Position numbers and translations under genes: made by a program. A model generated the notes under the pieces. It was not told the DNA's origin. It made no database searches and saw only the letters and a program-made list of their open reading frames with translations. A stretch of DNA of 64,000 nt from Marinibacterium anthonyi (GTDB taxonomy: Bacteria; Pseudomonadota; Alphaproteobacteria; Rhodobacterales; Rhodobacteraceae), in the NCBI GenBank assembly GCA_003217735.2, contig CP031585.1, positions 3,149,501 through 3,213,500 on the forward strand, given 5' to 3'. Below, in pieces: positions 35,501 through 43,935 of this stretch (the stretch's first letter is position 1; every line of letters begins with the position of its first letter).

Positions 35501-36222
35501 AGAAGCCATTGCTTGAGCTGAAGAACTGCAATTCGTTCTACGGGCCGGTGCAGGTGCATTTCGACGTGTCCCTGACGGTGCCCGAACAATCCATCGTCTG
35601 CCTGCTGGGGGGCAACGCGTCGGGCAAATCGACGACCATGAAGACGATCCTGGGCCTGCAGATCCCCAAGACCGGCACCGTCACGATGGAAGGCAAGGAC
35701 ATCACCGGCGCGCCGACATCGGAAATCGTGCGCGCCGGGATCTCGACCGTGCCGGAGGCGCGGCGGTTGTTCGGCGACATGACCGTGCGGGAAAACCTGC
35801 TGATGGGGGCCTATGTGCGCGACGACCAGGCCGCGATCGAAAAGGATTACGACCGCGTGCTGGAACTGTTTCCCCGGCTGAAGGAACGCATCCGCCAGAA
35901 GGCCGGGACCATGTCGGGCGGCGAACAGCAGATGGTGGCGATGGCGCGCGCGCTGATGGGGCGGCCCAAGCTGATCATCATGGACGAACCGACCATGGGG
36001 CTGTCGCCCAAGTACGTCGACCGGGTGCTGGACCTGATCGCGACGGTCAACAAGACCGGCGTGTCGATTTTCATGGTGGAACAGAACGCGTCCATGGCGT
36101 TGCGCATCGCCGATTACGGCTATGTGCTGCAGACCGGGCGGATCGTGCTGGAAGGGCCCGCCAAGGACCTGCTGGCCAACCCCAAGATCCGCAGCGCCTA
36201 CCTGGGCGAGGACGTGGCCTGA
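35497..36222 (+). CDS. livF: Branched-chain-type ABC ATPase, LivF-like
   Basis: 241 residues. Walker A is GGNASGKST near residue 38, with Ala-Ser where most LivF have Gly-Ala; signature MSGGEQQM, Walker B LIIMDEPTMGLSP, H-loop VEQNA. Standard LivF length. Its ATG overlaps the LivG stop. It ends the plus-strand operon, 7 bases before a strong terminator shared with the rut genes. Confidence 0.93.
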   Translation: MKKPLLELKNCNSFYGPVQVHFDVSLTVPEQSIVCLLGGNASGKSTTMKTILGLQIPKTGTVTMEGKDITGAPTSEIVRAGISTVPEARRLFGDMTVRENLLMGAYVRDDQAAIEKDYDRVLELFPRLKERIRQKAGTMSGGEQQMVAMARALMGRPKLIIMDEPTMGLSPKYVDRVLDLIATVNKTGVSIFMVEQNASMALRIADYGYVLQTGRIVLEGPAKDLLANPKIRSAYLGEDVA

Positions 36223-36228
36223 CGGACA

Positions 36229-36255
36229 CCCCGCGACGGGCTGTCCGTCGCGGGG
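36229..36255. terminator. Bidirectional terminator between liv-type and rut operons
   Basis: Perfect 11-bp inverted repeat CCCCGCGACGG / CCGTCGCGGGG with a 5-base loop in the 39-bp gap between the LivF-like stop (plus) and the rutD stop (minus). Confidence 0.75.
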
Positions 36256-36261
36256 ATCGGT

Positions 36262-37023
36262 TTACAGAAAGGCGCGCACGTCGTTTTCGAACCGGTCGCG
36301 CACCGTGATGTTCATCGCGTGACCGCCCTGGGGATATTCGATCAGCTGCGCTCCCGGGATCAGCTCCTTCAGCCGGTGCGATTGCGCCACGTCGACCAGC
36401 GCATCATCCGTCGCCGCCATCAGCAGCACCTCTGTCCCCCCATCGGGCCAATCCCCAAGCCGGAAATTGCGCAGCGCGTTGATGCGGGCGGTCAGGGTCT
36501 CCGCCCCCTGAAAATGGGCGGCGGCATGGGCTTCCTCGGCGGTGATGGCGTCGGGATGACCGGCAATCCAGAACGGCGGATACAGGAAGTTCTGCTGCAG
36601 CGCCACGAACGCCTTCAGCCCCTGCCCCGCCAGCGTGTTCAGGCGGATGTCGAAACAGCGCGCGGTATGGGCGTCGATCACTGGCCAGGCGTTGATCGCG
36701 ACCAGCTTGTCCAGGCGGCTGTTCGCGCGACACGCCAGGTCGAACCCCACCAGCCCGCCAAGCGCGTGGCCGATCAGGTCGAACCGGTCCACCCCGGCCG
36801 CATCGCAAATCTGCAGGATGTCGTCGGCCATGTCGGCGATCGACGTCGGCCCCAACGCCTGCATGTTCTGCCCCGTGCCCCGCTGGTCATAAAGGATAAG
36901 GTCATAATCCTGTTCCCAGGCCGGCAGATGCGGCTTCCAGTACCCCGACGATCCGCCCAGCCCCGAGCACAGGACAACAGTCCGGGCGCCTTCGCGCCCG
37001 GACGTCAGATGGGTGAACTTCAT
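36262..37023 (-). CDS. rutD: Pyrimidine utilisation hydrolase RutD
   Basis: 253-residue alpha/beta hydrolase. Oxyanion region LCSGLGGSSGYW, nucleophile elbow with Ala-Leu (DLIGHALGGLVGF): the usual Gly-x-Ser-x-Gly reads GHALG, as in RutD proteins, which hydrolyse aminoacrylate or carbamate in uracil breakdown and often lack the serine. Acid in AATDDALVDV and histidine in GGHAMN. The ATG at 37023 overlaps the rutC stop as TGATG, preferred over a GTG three bases upstream. Last gene of rutABCD. Confidence 0.9.
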   Translation of the reverse strand: MKFTHLTSGREGARTVVLCSGLGGSSGYWKPHLPAWEQDYDLILYDQRGTGQNMQALGPTSIADMADDILQICDAAGVDRFDLIGHALGGLVGFDLACRANSRLDKLVAINAWPVIDAHTARCFDIRLNTLAGQGLKAFVALQQNFLYPPFWIAGHPDAITAEEAHAAAHFQGAETLTARINALRNFRLGDWPDGGTEVLLMAATDDALVDVAQSHRLKELIPGAQLIEYPQGGHAMNITVRDRFENDVRAFL

Positions 37024-37406
37024 CACTTGATGACCGCGACCGTGGCGATCTCGACCAGGGCGTCGGGTTTCACCAGGCCGACCTGCACGCAGAAGCGGGC
37101 CGGTTTGTCGCCGGGGAAATATTCGGCATAGACCTCGTTGATCGCGCCGTAGTTCGCCCAGTCGGTGACGAAGATGTGGTTCATCACCGCGTCGTCCATG
37201 GTGCCGCCGGCGGTTTCGATCACCGACTTTATGATCTCCAGCACGTGCCGCGTCTGGGCGGCCGCATCGCCCACGTACACCACGTCGTTGTTCTTGTCGA
37301 AGGGCAGCGTGCCCGAGACATAGACAACGCCATCGGCCAGAACGCCGGGCAGGTACGGGGCAAGCGGCTTGCCGGTGCCTTCGGGAATGACGGGGGTCTT
37401 AGGCAT
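37023..37406 (-). CDS. rutC: Pyrimidine utilisation protein RutC (RidA family)
   Basis: 127 residues, nearly the same length as E. coli RutC. RidA/YjgF fold with [26 protein letters not shown] at the start and [21 protein letters not shown] at the end; the conserved Arg is in PARFCVQ. It is thought to speed hydrolysis of 3-aminoacrylate in the Rut pathway. The start overlaps the end of rutB by 8 bases. Confidence 0.93.
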   Translation of the reverse strand: MPKTPVIPEGTGKPLAPYLPGVLADGVVYVSGTLPFDKNNDVVYVGDAAAQTRHVLEIIKSVIETAGGTMDDAVMNHIFVTDWANYGAINEVYAEYFPGDKPARFCVQVGLVKPDALVEIATVAVIK

Positions 37407-38094
37407 CGATGCTGTCCTTCTGGGTGGTGGTGAGGGCGGTGCAGAAATCCGCCGTGCTGCCGACCCACCCGAAGAAGGTGGCGACGTTGTAGACGGCGGC
37501 GTCACGGACGAACTGGGGGCCTGCATGATGGGTCGCGTCGTCCAGCATCAGGCAGTGGTATTCCAGGTGGAAGGCATCGCGCAGGGTGCTTTCCACGCAG
37601 ACGTTGGTGGCGATGCCCACGAAGACCAGCTTGCGGATCCCGCGCGAACGCAACGCCGAATCCAGCATCGAGTTGAAGAAGCCCGAATACCGCGGCTTGG
37701 GGATGACCAGGTCACCCTCCTGCGGGTCGAGCGCGTCGATGATGTCGTAATCCCAGCCGCCCTTGGCCAGCAGCGTGCCCATCAGTTCGGGCTTGCGCCG
37801 CATGGTCTTCATGGCGTTGGACTTGGTCAGGTTCGGCGACAGCGGGCCGCCCGCCTCGACATAGCCCGCATCCCAGCCGTTCTGCAGGAAGGTCACCAGC
37901 ACGCCCGCCTCGCGGCAGGCGGTGATCGCGGTCTGGATGTTGCCGATGCAGGCCTCGGCCCCGGTCAGGTCGAACCCGGCCAGGTCGATGTAGCCCCCGC
38001 GCGAGGCATAGGCGTTCTGCATGTCGACCACGATCAGCGCCGTATCGGACGGATCGAAATCGAAATTCTCGGGCACGGCTGTGGCGGTTGTCAT
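37399..38094 (-). CDS. rutB: Ureidoacrylate amidohydrolase RutB
   Basis: 231-residue cysteine hydrolase of the isochorismatase fold. The catalytic triad falls at the same positions as in the E. coli enzyme: Asp24 in VVDMQNAY, Lys133 in IPKPRYSGF and Cys166 in ATNVCVEST. It cleaves (Z)-3-ureidoacrylate peracid or ureidoacrylate made by RutA, releasing carbamate and aminoacrylate. Its ATG overlaps the rutA stop by 4 bases (ATGA). Confidence 0.96.
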   Translation of the reverse strand: MTTATAVPENFDFDPSDTALIVVDMQNAYASRGGYIDLAGFDLTGAEACIGNIQTAITACREAGVLVTFLQNGWDAGYVEAGGPLSPNLTKSNAMKTMRRKPELMGTLLAKGGWDYDIIDALDPQEGDLVIPKPRYSGFFNSMLDSALRSRGIRKLVFVGIATNVCVESTLRDAFHLEYHCLMLDDATHHAGPQFVRDAAVYNVATFFGWVGSTADFCTALTTTQKDSIDA

Positions 38095-39176
38095 GCGGTT
38101 TCCTCCAATTGGATATCCTGGCGCGATGCCATCAACGGCTGGACCTTCGCCCCGAATGTCTCGGTTCCTTCAATGAAATCGTCGAAGGTCAGCATAACGC
38201 CGCCCACACCGGGCACCTCTGCTATCTCGTCAAGCATACTGGCGACACTTGCATAGGATCCGACCAGCGTGCCCATGTTGAAGTTCACGGCCGAGACCGG
38301 GTTGGTCATGTGCCGCACGTTGGTGTCGTCGCCCGACGTCTTGTCCGCCGCGCCCTGCAGGCCCATCCATTCCAGCGCTTCCTGGTCGGCCCCGGCCTTG
38401 TATCTCTCCCACTTGGCCATGGCGGCCTCGTCGGTTTCATCCGCGATCACCATCAACAGAACGAACGACTGCACGTCGCGCCCGGTCTTCTCGGTCGCCT
38501 TCATCAGGCGTTCGGTGTTTTCCCGGAAGGCGGTGGGCGTGTTGACCCCCATGCCGAAGCAGAAGTTGTAATCGGCGTATTGGGCCGAAAACGCCATGCC
38601 GGCATCCGAAGACCCTGCGCAGATCACCTTCATGTCGGCCTGCGGACGCGGGCTGAGCCGGCAGTCGTTCATGGTGAAATAGTCGCCCTTGAAATCCGAC
38701 TGCCCGGTATCCCACAGGTCCCGCAGGACGGTGGCGTATTCGGCCAGGTACTTGTAGCGCGTGCCGAAGAATTCGTCGCCCGGCCACATCCCCATCTGTT
38801 CGTATTCCGGTTTCTGCCAGCCGGTCACCAGGTTCACCCCGAACCGCCCGCCGGAAATGGAATCGATGGTCGACGCCATCCGCGCCACGATCGCCGGCGG
38901 CATCACCAGCGAGGCGGCGGTGGCGTACAGCTTGATCTTGGTCGTCGCGGCGGCAAGGCCCGCCATCAGCGTGAAACTCTCCAGGTTGTGATCCCAGAAT
39001 TCGGTCTTGCCTCCGAAACCGCGCAGCTTGATCATCGACAGGACGAAATCCAGCCCGTAATTTTCAGCCGTTTGCGCGACCGTCTTGTTCAGCTCGAACG
39101 TCGGCATGTACTGCGGCGAGGTCTCCGAGATCAGCCAGCCGTTGTTACCGATGGGAATGAATACTCCGATTTCCAT
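38091..39176 (-). CDS. rutA: Pyrimidine monooxygenase RutA
   Basis: 361-residue luciferase-like flavin monooxygenase that opens the uracil ring between N3 and C4. RutA landmarks: [23 protein letters not shown] at the N-terminus, [41 protein letters not shown], and [23 protein letters not shown]. Length equals the E. coli protein within a few residues. It needs FMNH2 from a flavin reductase (RutF in E. coli), which is not encoded nearby. A RutR-like operator lies 25 bases upstream. Confidence 0.96.
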   Translation of the reverse strand: MEIGVFIPIGNNGWLISETSPQYMPTFELNKTVAQTAENYGLDFVLSMIKLRGFGGKTEFWDHNLESFTLMAGLAAATTKIKLYATAASLVMPPAIVARMASTIDSISGGRFGVNLVTGWQKPEYEQMGMWPGDEFFGTRYKYLAEYATVLRDLWDTGQSDFKGDYFTMNDCRLSPRPQADMKVICAGSSDAGMAFSAQYADYNFCFGMGVNTPTAFRENTERLMKATEKTGRDVQSFVLLMVIADETDEAAMAKWERYKAGADQEALEWMGLQGAADKTSGDDTNVRHMTNPVSAVNFNMGTLVGSYASVASMLDEIAEVPGVGGVMLTFDDFIEGTETFGAKVQPLMASRQDIQLEETA

Positions 39177-39200
39177 GATCAGTGTCTCCGCATGGGGTTT

Positions 39201-39216
39201 TTGACCGAATAGTCAA
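39201..39216 (-). promoter_or_regulatory. RutR-like operator upstream of rutA
   Basis: TTGACCGAATAGTCAA, a 16-bp palindrome differing from the RutR consensus TTGACCANNTGGTCAA at only two defined positions, in the rutA promoter region. The RutR gene itself is not in this window. In other bacteria RutR is released by uracil or thymine. Confidence 0.7.
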
Positions 39217-39338
39217 AAAAATTGCCGATCCCAAACAGAGCGTTGCGACAAACCCCGGGGATATCCACGCATGTCCAAGGATTGAGCGCCCGCACACGCG
39301 GCCGCCCGAGGATTGAGCACCAGGGAAAGAGGCCGCGG

Positions 39339-40370
39339 TCAGTCGGCCTTGAGCCAGGCGGCGCGCAGCGACGGCGAGGACAGCGTGGCGGGCCGCATCA
39401 GGCGCGGCGGCATGCGTCGGTCGGCGAAATCGGCCAGCGCTTCCAGCGCGGCCGGGATCTGGGCTTTCTGCACCTCGATCGCCGTTCCGCCGGTATGGGG
39501 CGTGACGACCACGTTGGGCAGGCGCATCAGCGGGCTGTCGGACGGTTCCTGCGCCAGCACGTCCAGCCCCGCCGCACGGATATGGCCGCTGGTCAGCGCG
39601 CCGTACAATGCCGCCTCGTCGATCACCGCGCCACGGCCCACGTTGACCAGCGTCACGCCGGGTCGCATCCGGTCGATCCGGTCGCGGTTCAGCAGGCCGC
39701 GGGTGCTGTCGTCGATGGGCAGGCAAAGGATCAGCAGGTCGGCCTCGGAAAGCACTTCGTCCAGTGCGGCCTGTTCGGCCAGGGCGGCGGCGTCGGGCGG
39801 GAAGACGCTGCGCCGGTAGCCCAGGATCCGCCTGACGCCCATGGCGCGCATCCGTTCCGCGATGGCCACGCCGATGCGCCCCATCCCCAGGATCCCCAGT
39901 GTGCGCCCCCGCAGCATGCGCGGCGCGGGCATGGTTTCGGCCCCGATGGACTGCGGGGTCGCCCCCCAGTGCCCGTCGCGGGCGGCGGTCATCTGCGCCA
40001 GGCTCAGCGGGCGCAGGGCCATCAGCGACAGCATCAGCGCATGTTCGGCCACGGCGTCGGCGTTCACGCCGGCGTTGTTGCCGAACAGGATGCCGAAATC
40101 GTGCAGCGCCTCAAGGTCGATGACCCGTTCGTTTTCCAGCCCCGCGCCGGACTTGTGAACATAGGCCAGCCGCGGCGCCCCCGACAGCGCCGCGCGGTCG
40201 ATGGGGAACGGCAATTGCCATCGAAAGCCGAAGGCGTCGGCCGCGCGGATACCGTCGGCAAAGGCCTCGCGGGTCATTGTCCCCGTGTCAAAGGCGGTGA
40301 TCTCGTGACCCGCCAGGTACGTGTCGGCGACATCGGCAAGGGACCGTTCCAGAAGGAATTTCATGGTCAT
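39339..40370 (-). CDS. D-isomer-specific 2-hydroxyacid dehydrogenase
   Basis: 343 residues. NAD(P)-binding motif GILGMGRIG near 155-163; catalytic Arg in VNVGRGAVID, Glu in the following segment, and His in TPHTGG. The protein would interconvert a 2-keto acid and a D-2-hydroxy acid. Its ATG at 40370 overlaps the stop of the fused ATPase by 4 bases, so it belongs to the second peptide-transporter operon and may act on a keto acid made from the imported compound. It ends 123 bp from the rut operator. Confidence 0.92.
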   Translation of the reverse strand: MTMKFLLERSLADVADTYLAGHEITAFDTGTMTREAFADGIRAADAFGFRWQLPFPIDRAALSGAPRLAYVHKSGAGLENERVIDLEALHDFGILFGNNAGVNADAVAEHALMLSLMALRPLSLAQMTAARDGHWGATPQSIGAETMPAPRMLRGRTLGILGMGRIGVAIAERMRAMGVRRILGYRRSVFPPDAAALAEQAALDEVLSEADLLILCLPIDDSTRGLLNRDRIDRMRPGVTLVNVGRGAVIDEAALYGALTSGHIRAAGLDVLAQEPSDSPLMRLPNVVVTPHTGGTAIEVQKAQIPAALEALADFADRRMPPRLMRPATLSSPSLRAAWLKAD

Positions 40371-41986
40371 GCCACCCGTCTGGCGCCCGGAACCGCGGCC
40401 AGCAATTGCCGCGTGTAGGCGTGCTTGGGCGCCGCAAAGACGGCCTCGGCCTCGCCCGCCTCGACGATCTGGCCGCGGCGCATGACGACGACGCGGTCAC
40501 AGACGTAGCGGATCACCCCGATGTCGTGGGAAATCACCACGTAGCTTACCCCGCGCTCGGCCCGCAGGCGATTGAGAAGGGACATGATCACCGCCTGCAC
40601 CGACACATCCAGCGCCGAGACGGGTTCGTCCGCGATGATCAGCCGTGGATCGGAAATCAGCGCGCGGGCGATGCCGACGCGCTGGCGCTGACCGCCCGAC
40701 AGCTGGTGCGGGCGGCGGGCGGCGAAATCGGCGGGCAGGTCGACCTCGCCCAGCACCCGGTGCAGCCGCGCCTCGATCTCGGCGGGCGGCAGGCCATGGG
40801 TCAGCAGCGGTTCACAGATGCTCTGGCCGACGGTGTGGCGCGGATCCAGCGCGGCGGCGTTGTCCTGAAAGACGAACTGCACCTCGCGTCGCCAGCGCGC
40901 GCGGTCCTGCGCACCGAACCCCGACACGTCGCGCCCGTCGAACAGGATCGCCCCTTCGGTCGGCACCTCCAGCCCCACCAGCATCCGCGCCAGCGTGGTC
41001 TTGCCCGACCCGCTTTCACCGACGATGCCCAAGGACTGACCGGGGCGCACCAGCACATTCGCACCGATCACCGCGTCGCGCCGCCGCCCCTGCCGCCATG
41101 GCAGATGCAGCCCGCCCAGCGAAAAGCTGCGCGAGACGTTCACCGCCTCGACCAGCGGGCGCGGATGGGCTTCGGGTGGTGGCGGCGGCGTGCCGCGCGC
41201 CGCGATCAGCCGCCCCGGGGCGGCGGCCAGCAGCCCCTGGGTATAGCCATGTTCGGGCGCGTCGATGACCCGGTCGGCGGGGCCGGTCTCCACGATCTCG
41301 CCGGCATACATCACCGCGACCCGGTCGGCCCGGTCGCCGATCACCGCCAGGTCGTGCGACACCAGCAGCACGCCAAGGCCATGATCCTTGCGCAACCGGT
41401 CGATCAGGTCGAGGATCTGCGCCTGCACGCTGACATCCAGCGCCGTCGTCGGTTCATCCGCGATCAGCAGCCTGGGCCGGCGCGCCAGCGCCAGGGCGAT
41501 CACCACCCGCTGCGCCAACCCACCCGACAGTTCGTGCGGGAATTGCGACAGCCGGTCCCGCGCCCGGTCGATGCCCACCTGGTCCATAAGCTCCAGCGCG
41601 CGCATATGCGCGGTTCGCAGGTCGCGTTCGTCCCCTGACAGCGCCTCGCGGATCAGGGCACCCACCGTCAGGCGCGGGTTCAGCGCGCGCATCGGGTTCT
41701 GAAAGACGAAGCCCAGGGCGTCGCGCCGCAGGCGACGCCAGGTCTCGGGCGCGGTGGCGGCCAGGGTCTGGCCCGCGACTTCAAGGTGGCCCACCCGGAC
41801 GCGCGCGGCCGGCGGGGTCAGCCCGGCGATGGACAGCGCGGTCATCGACTTGCCCGACCCGCTTTCCCCCACCAGCCCCAGCACCTCGCCCGCGTTGATG
41901 TCCAGCGACACGCCGCGCACCGCCCGAACCACACCGGACGGCCCGTCGATTTCGACCCGCAGGTCGCGCAAGGTCAGAACGTTCAT
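40367..41986 (-). CDS. Peptide-type ABC importer, fused double ATPase
   Basis: 539 residues with two complete nucleotide-binding domains. Domain 1: Walker A GESGSGKS at 40-47, signature LSGGLAQR, Walker [14 protein letters not shown] proline-rich linker (PPPPPEAHP) leads to domain 2: Walker A GESGSGKTT near 321, Q-loop FQDNAAALDP, signature LSGGQRQR, Walker B LIIADEPVSALD, H-loop ISHD. The C-terminal cysteine motif of single DppD proteins is missing. Same design as GsiA. Overlaps the upstream permease and downstream dehydrogenase genes by 4 bases each. Confidence 0.95.
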   Translation of the reverse strand: MNVLTLRDLRVEIDGPSGVVRAVRGVSLDINAGEVLGLVGESGSGKSMTALSIAGLTPPAARVRVGHLEVAGQTLAATAPETWRRLRRDALGFVFQNPMRALNPRLTVGALIREALSGDERDLRTAHMRALELMDQVGIDRARDRLSQFPHELSGGLAQRVVIALALARRPRLLIADEPTTALDVSVQAQILDLIDRLRKDHGLGVLLVSHDLAVIGDRADRVAVMYAGEIVETGPADRVIDAPEHGYTQGLLAAAPGRLIAARGTPPPPPEAHPRPLVEAVNVSRSFSLGGLHLPWRQGRRRDAVIGANVLVRPGQSLGIVGESGSGKTTLARMLVGLEVPTEGAILFDGRDVSGFGAQDRARWRREVQFVFQDNAAALDPRHTVGQSICEPLLTHGLPPAEIEARLHRVLGEVDLPADFAARRPHQLSGGQRQRVGIARALISDPRLIIADEPVSALDVSVQAVIMSLLNRLRAERGVSYVVISHDIGVIRYVCDRVVVMRRGQIVEAGEAEAVFAAPKHAYTRQLLAAVPGARRVA

Positions 41987-42846
41987 CCCTCGGCCCTCAC
42001 CGATGTGCGCCGCGACAGCGTGTCGCCGATCGTCTGGGCGCACAGCAGGACGACCAGCAGGGCGAGCCCCGGAAAGACCGACATCCACCAGGCCGCCCCC
42101 AGCTGCGTCTGACCTTCGGACACCATCATCCCCCAATCGGCCGTCGGCGGCTGGATGCCAAGCCCCAGGAAGCTGAGCCCCGCCTCGGCCAGCACGGCGG
42201 TCGAGAAATTCACCGTCGCCGTCACCGCCAGCAGCGGCATCGTGGACGGCAGCACATGGCGGCGCAGGATCTTCGCCGCCCCCTGCCCGGCCAGTTCGGC
42301 GGCCTCGACATAGGCCAGCCCGCGCACGGACCGGGCATGGCTGCGCACCACGCGGAAATGCAGCGGCCAGCTTTCGATGGCGATGATGAAGATCAGGTTG
42401 GTGATGGCCGACCCGAACAGCGCCAGCACCAGCAGAGCCAGGACAAGGCCCGGGATCGACATCTGGATGTCGGCGATCCGGCTGACCACGCTGTCGAACA
42501 CCCCGCCCCGGAATCCCGCGACGATGCCGCAGAGCGTGCCGAAGGCGGTGGCGATGATGACGGACCCGACGCCGACCACCAGCGGCGGCCAGCCGCCCCA
42601 GATCACCCGGGACAGCACGTCGCGCCCCAGGATATCGGTGCCGAAGGGATGCGCGGCGGACGGACCTTCAAGCATGTGCATCAGGTCCTGCGCATAAGGA
42701 TCATAGGGCGCCACCAAGGGCGCGCCGATCACCGCCAGCACGATCAGCCCCAGGATCAGCGGGGCGACCAGGTCGGCGTGCCAGCGCAGGCGGGGCTTGG
42801 CGGATGCGGCTTTGGACAGGGTGAATTTCCTCATCGGGGCGGTCAT
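41983..42846 (-). CDS. Peptide-type ABC permease, DppC-like
   Basis: 287 residues, about six membrane segments (first 33-52). It carries HPFGTDILGRDVLSRVIWGG, a C-type permease landmark, the coupling loop AELAGQGAAKILRRHVLPS, and AGLSFLGLGIQPPTADWGMM. The ATG at 42846 overlaps the B-type permease stop by 4 bases. Works with the B-type subunit and fused ATPase. Confidence 0.94.
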   Translation of the reverse strand: MTAPMRKFTLSKAASAKPRLRWHADLVAPLILGLIVLAVIGAPLVAPYDPYAQDLMHMLEGPSAAHPFGTDILGRDVLSRVIWGGWPPLVVGVGSVIIATAFGTLCGIVAGFRGGVFDSVVSRIADIQMSIPGLVLALLVLALFGSAITNLIFIIAIESWPLHFRVVRSHARSVRGLAYVEAAELAGQGAAKILRRHVLPSTMPLLAVTATVNFSTAVLAEAGLSFLGLGIQPPTADWGMMVSEGQTQLGAAWWMSVFPGLALLVVLLCAQTIGDTLSRRTSVRAEG

Positions 42847-43874
42847 CGGTCATCCCTGGCGCGCGGGTCGACGATGGCCACCGCCACGTCGACAAGCAGG
42901 CTGGCGATCACGTAGCCCAGGCAGATCAGCATGACCGCCGCCAGCACCACCGGGAAGTCGCGGTTGTTGACGGATCGCACCAGCAATTCGCCGACGCCGG
43001 GCCAGGCAAAGACGCTTTCCACGATCACCGCGCCCGACAGGATCCCGCCGACCTGCAGGCCCAGCAGGGCGATCACCGACCCCAGCGCGTTGACGGCGAT
43101 ATGCTTCAGCCGCACCCGCCGTTCCGGCAGGCCCATGGCGCGGGCGGTCAGGATATGGTCTTCGAATTCCACCTCGCGGATCGCGGCGCGGAACAGGCGC
43201 GCGACGCCCGGCGCGACATAGGCGGCCAGTGTCACGGTCGGCAGGATCGCGTGTTGCCAGGACCCGGTGCCGCCCGTGGGCAACCAGCGCAGGGTCAGCG
43301 AGAAGACCAGGATCAGCACGAGGGCCAGGAAGAAGCTGGGCGTCGATTGAAAGACCATCAGCACCTTCATCGGCACGCCGCGCAGCCATCGGTGCCGTCC
43401 CATCGCGGCGACATATCCGGCGGCCAGCCCCACCACGGCGCCCAGCACCACGGCCGATATCCCGATCAGCAGGGTGTTGGGCACGCGGCGCAGCACCTCC
43501 TGGAACGCGGGCCGGTCGGTGAACAGCGAACGTGGAAAGTTGCCCTGCGCGGTGTTCCAGATGAACGACAGGTATTGTTCCGGGATCGACCGGTCGAAGC
43601 CGTAGGCACGGGAATAGGCGGCGACATCTTCGACCGAGGCGGTTTCGGGCGCCAGGAATACCGCCGGGTTGCCGGTGGAGAAGATCATCACGAAGACAAT
43701 CGTCGCCGCCCCCCAGGCCGCGATCAGCGCGCCGAAGATGCGGCGCGCCAGAAAGCTGCCGGTGACGGGCGCGCGGGCCGTGGCCAGCCGCGCCTGCAGC
43801 CACGAGACGCTGCCGCCGGGCAAGGGCGTGGGCAAAGGCGTGGGCGTGGATCCGGGCATGGAATTGTCCGTCAT
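42843..43874 (-). CDS. Peptide-type ABC permease, DppB-like
   Basis: 343 residues. After an unusually long N-terminal lead (about 44 residues, including a Pro-Thr-Pro-Leu repeat) the first membrane segment is at about 46-68. Landmarks: GFDRSIPEQYLSFIWNTAQGNF, coupling loop AMGLPERRVRLKHIAVNALG, and ESVFAWPGVGELLVRSV. The repeated lead is not normal for DppB; an internal start without it has no obvious ribosome-binding site. Confidence 0.93.
   Translation of the reverse strand: MTDNSMPGSTPTPLPTPLPGGSVSWLQARLATARAPVTGSFLARRIFGALIAAWGAATIVFVMIFSTGNPAVFLAPETASVEDVAAYSRAYGFDRSIPEQYLSFIWNTAQGNFPRSLFTDRPAFQEVLRRVPNTLLIGISAVVLGAVVGLAAGYVAAMGRHRWLRGVPMKVLMVFQSTPSFFLALVLILVFSLTLRWLPTGGTGSWQHAILPTVTLAAYVAPGVARLFRAAIREVEFEDHILTARAMGLPERRVRLKHIAVNALGSVIALLGLQVGGILSGAVIVESVFAWPGVGELLVRSVNNRDFPVVLAAVMLICLGYVIASLLVDVAVAIVDPRARDDR
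43818..43841 (-). repeat. In-frame 12-bp tandem repeat, two copies
   Basis: GGGCAAGGGCGT and GGGCAAAGGCGT in tandem, followed by a partial third copy, encoding a Pro-Thr-Pro-Leu repeat near the N-terminus of the permease. Confidence 0.8.
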
Positions 43875-43888
43875 GCCGCCCGCCCCTT

Positions 43889-43909
43889 GGCGGGGCAGCG
43901 CGCCCCGCC
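43889..43909 (-). terminator. Intercistronic stem-loop after the binding-protein gene
   Basis: GGCGGGGC / GCCCCGCC, 8-bp stem with a 5-base loop, between the binding-protein stop and the permease start; no U-tract. Same location as the hairpins at 17482 and 32718. Confidence 0.6.
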
Positions 43910-43935
43910 CGTCCGTGTCGCGTCCACCACGCCGA

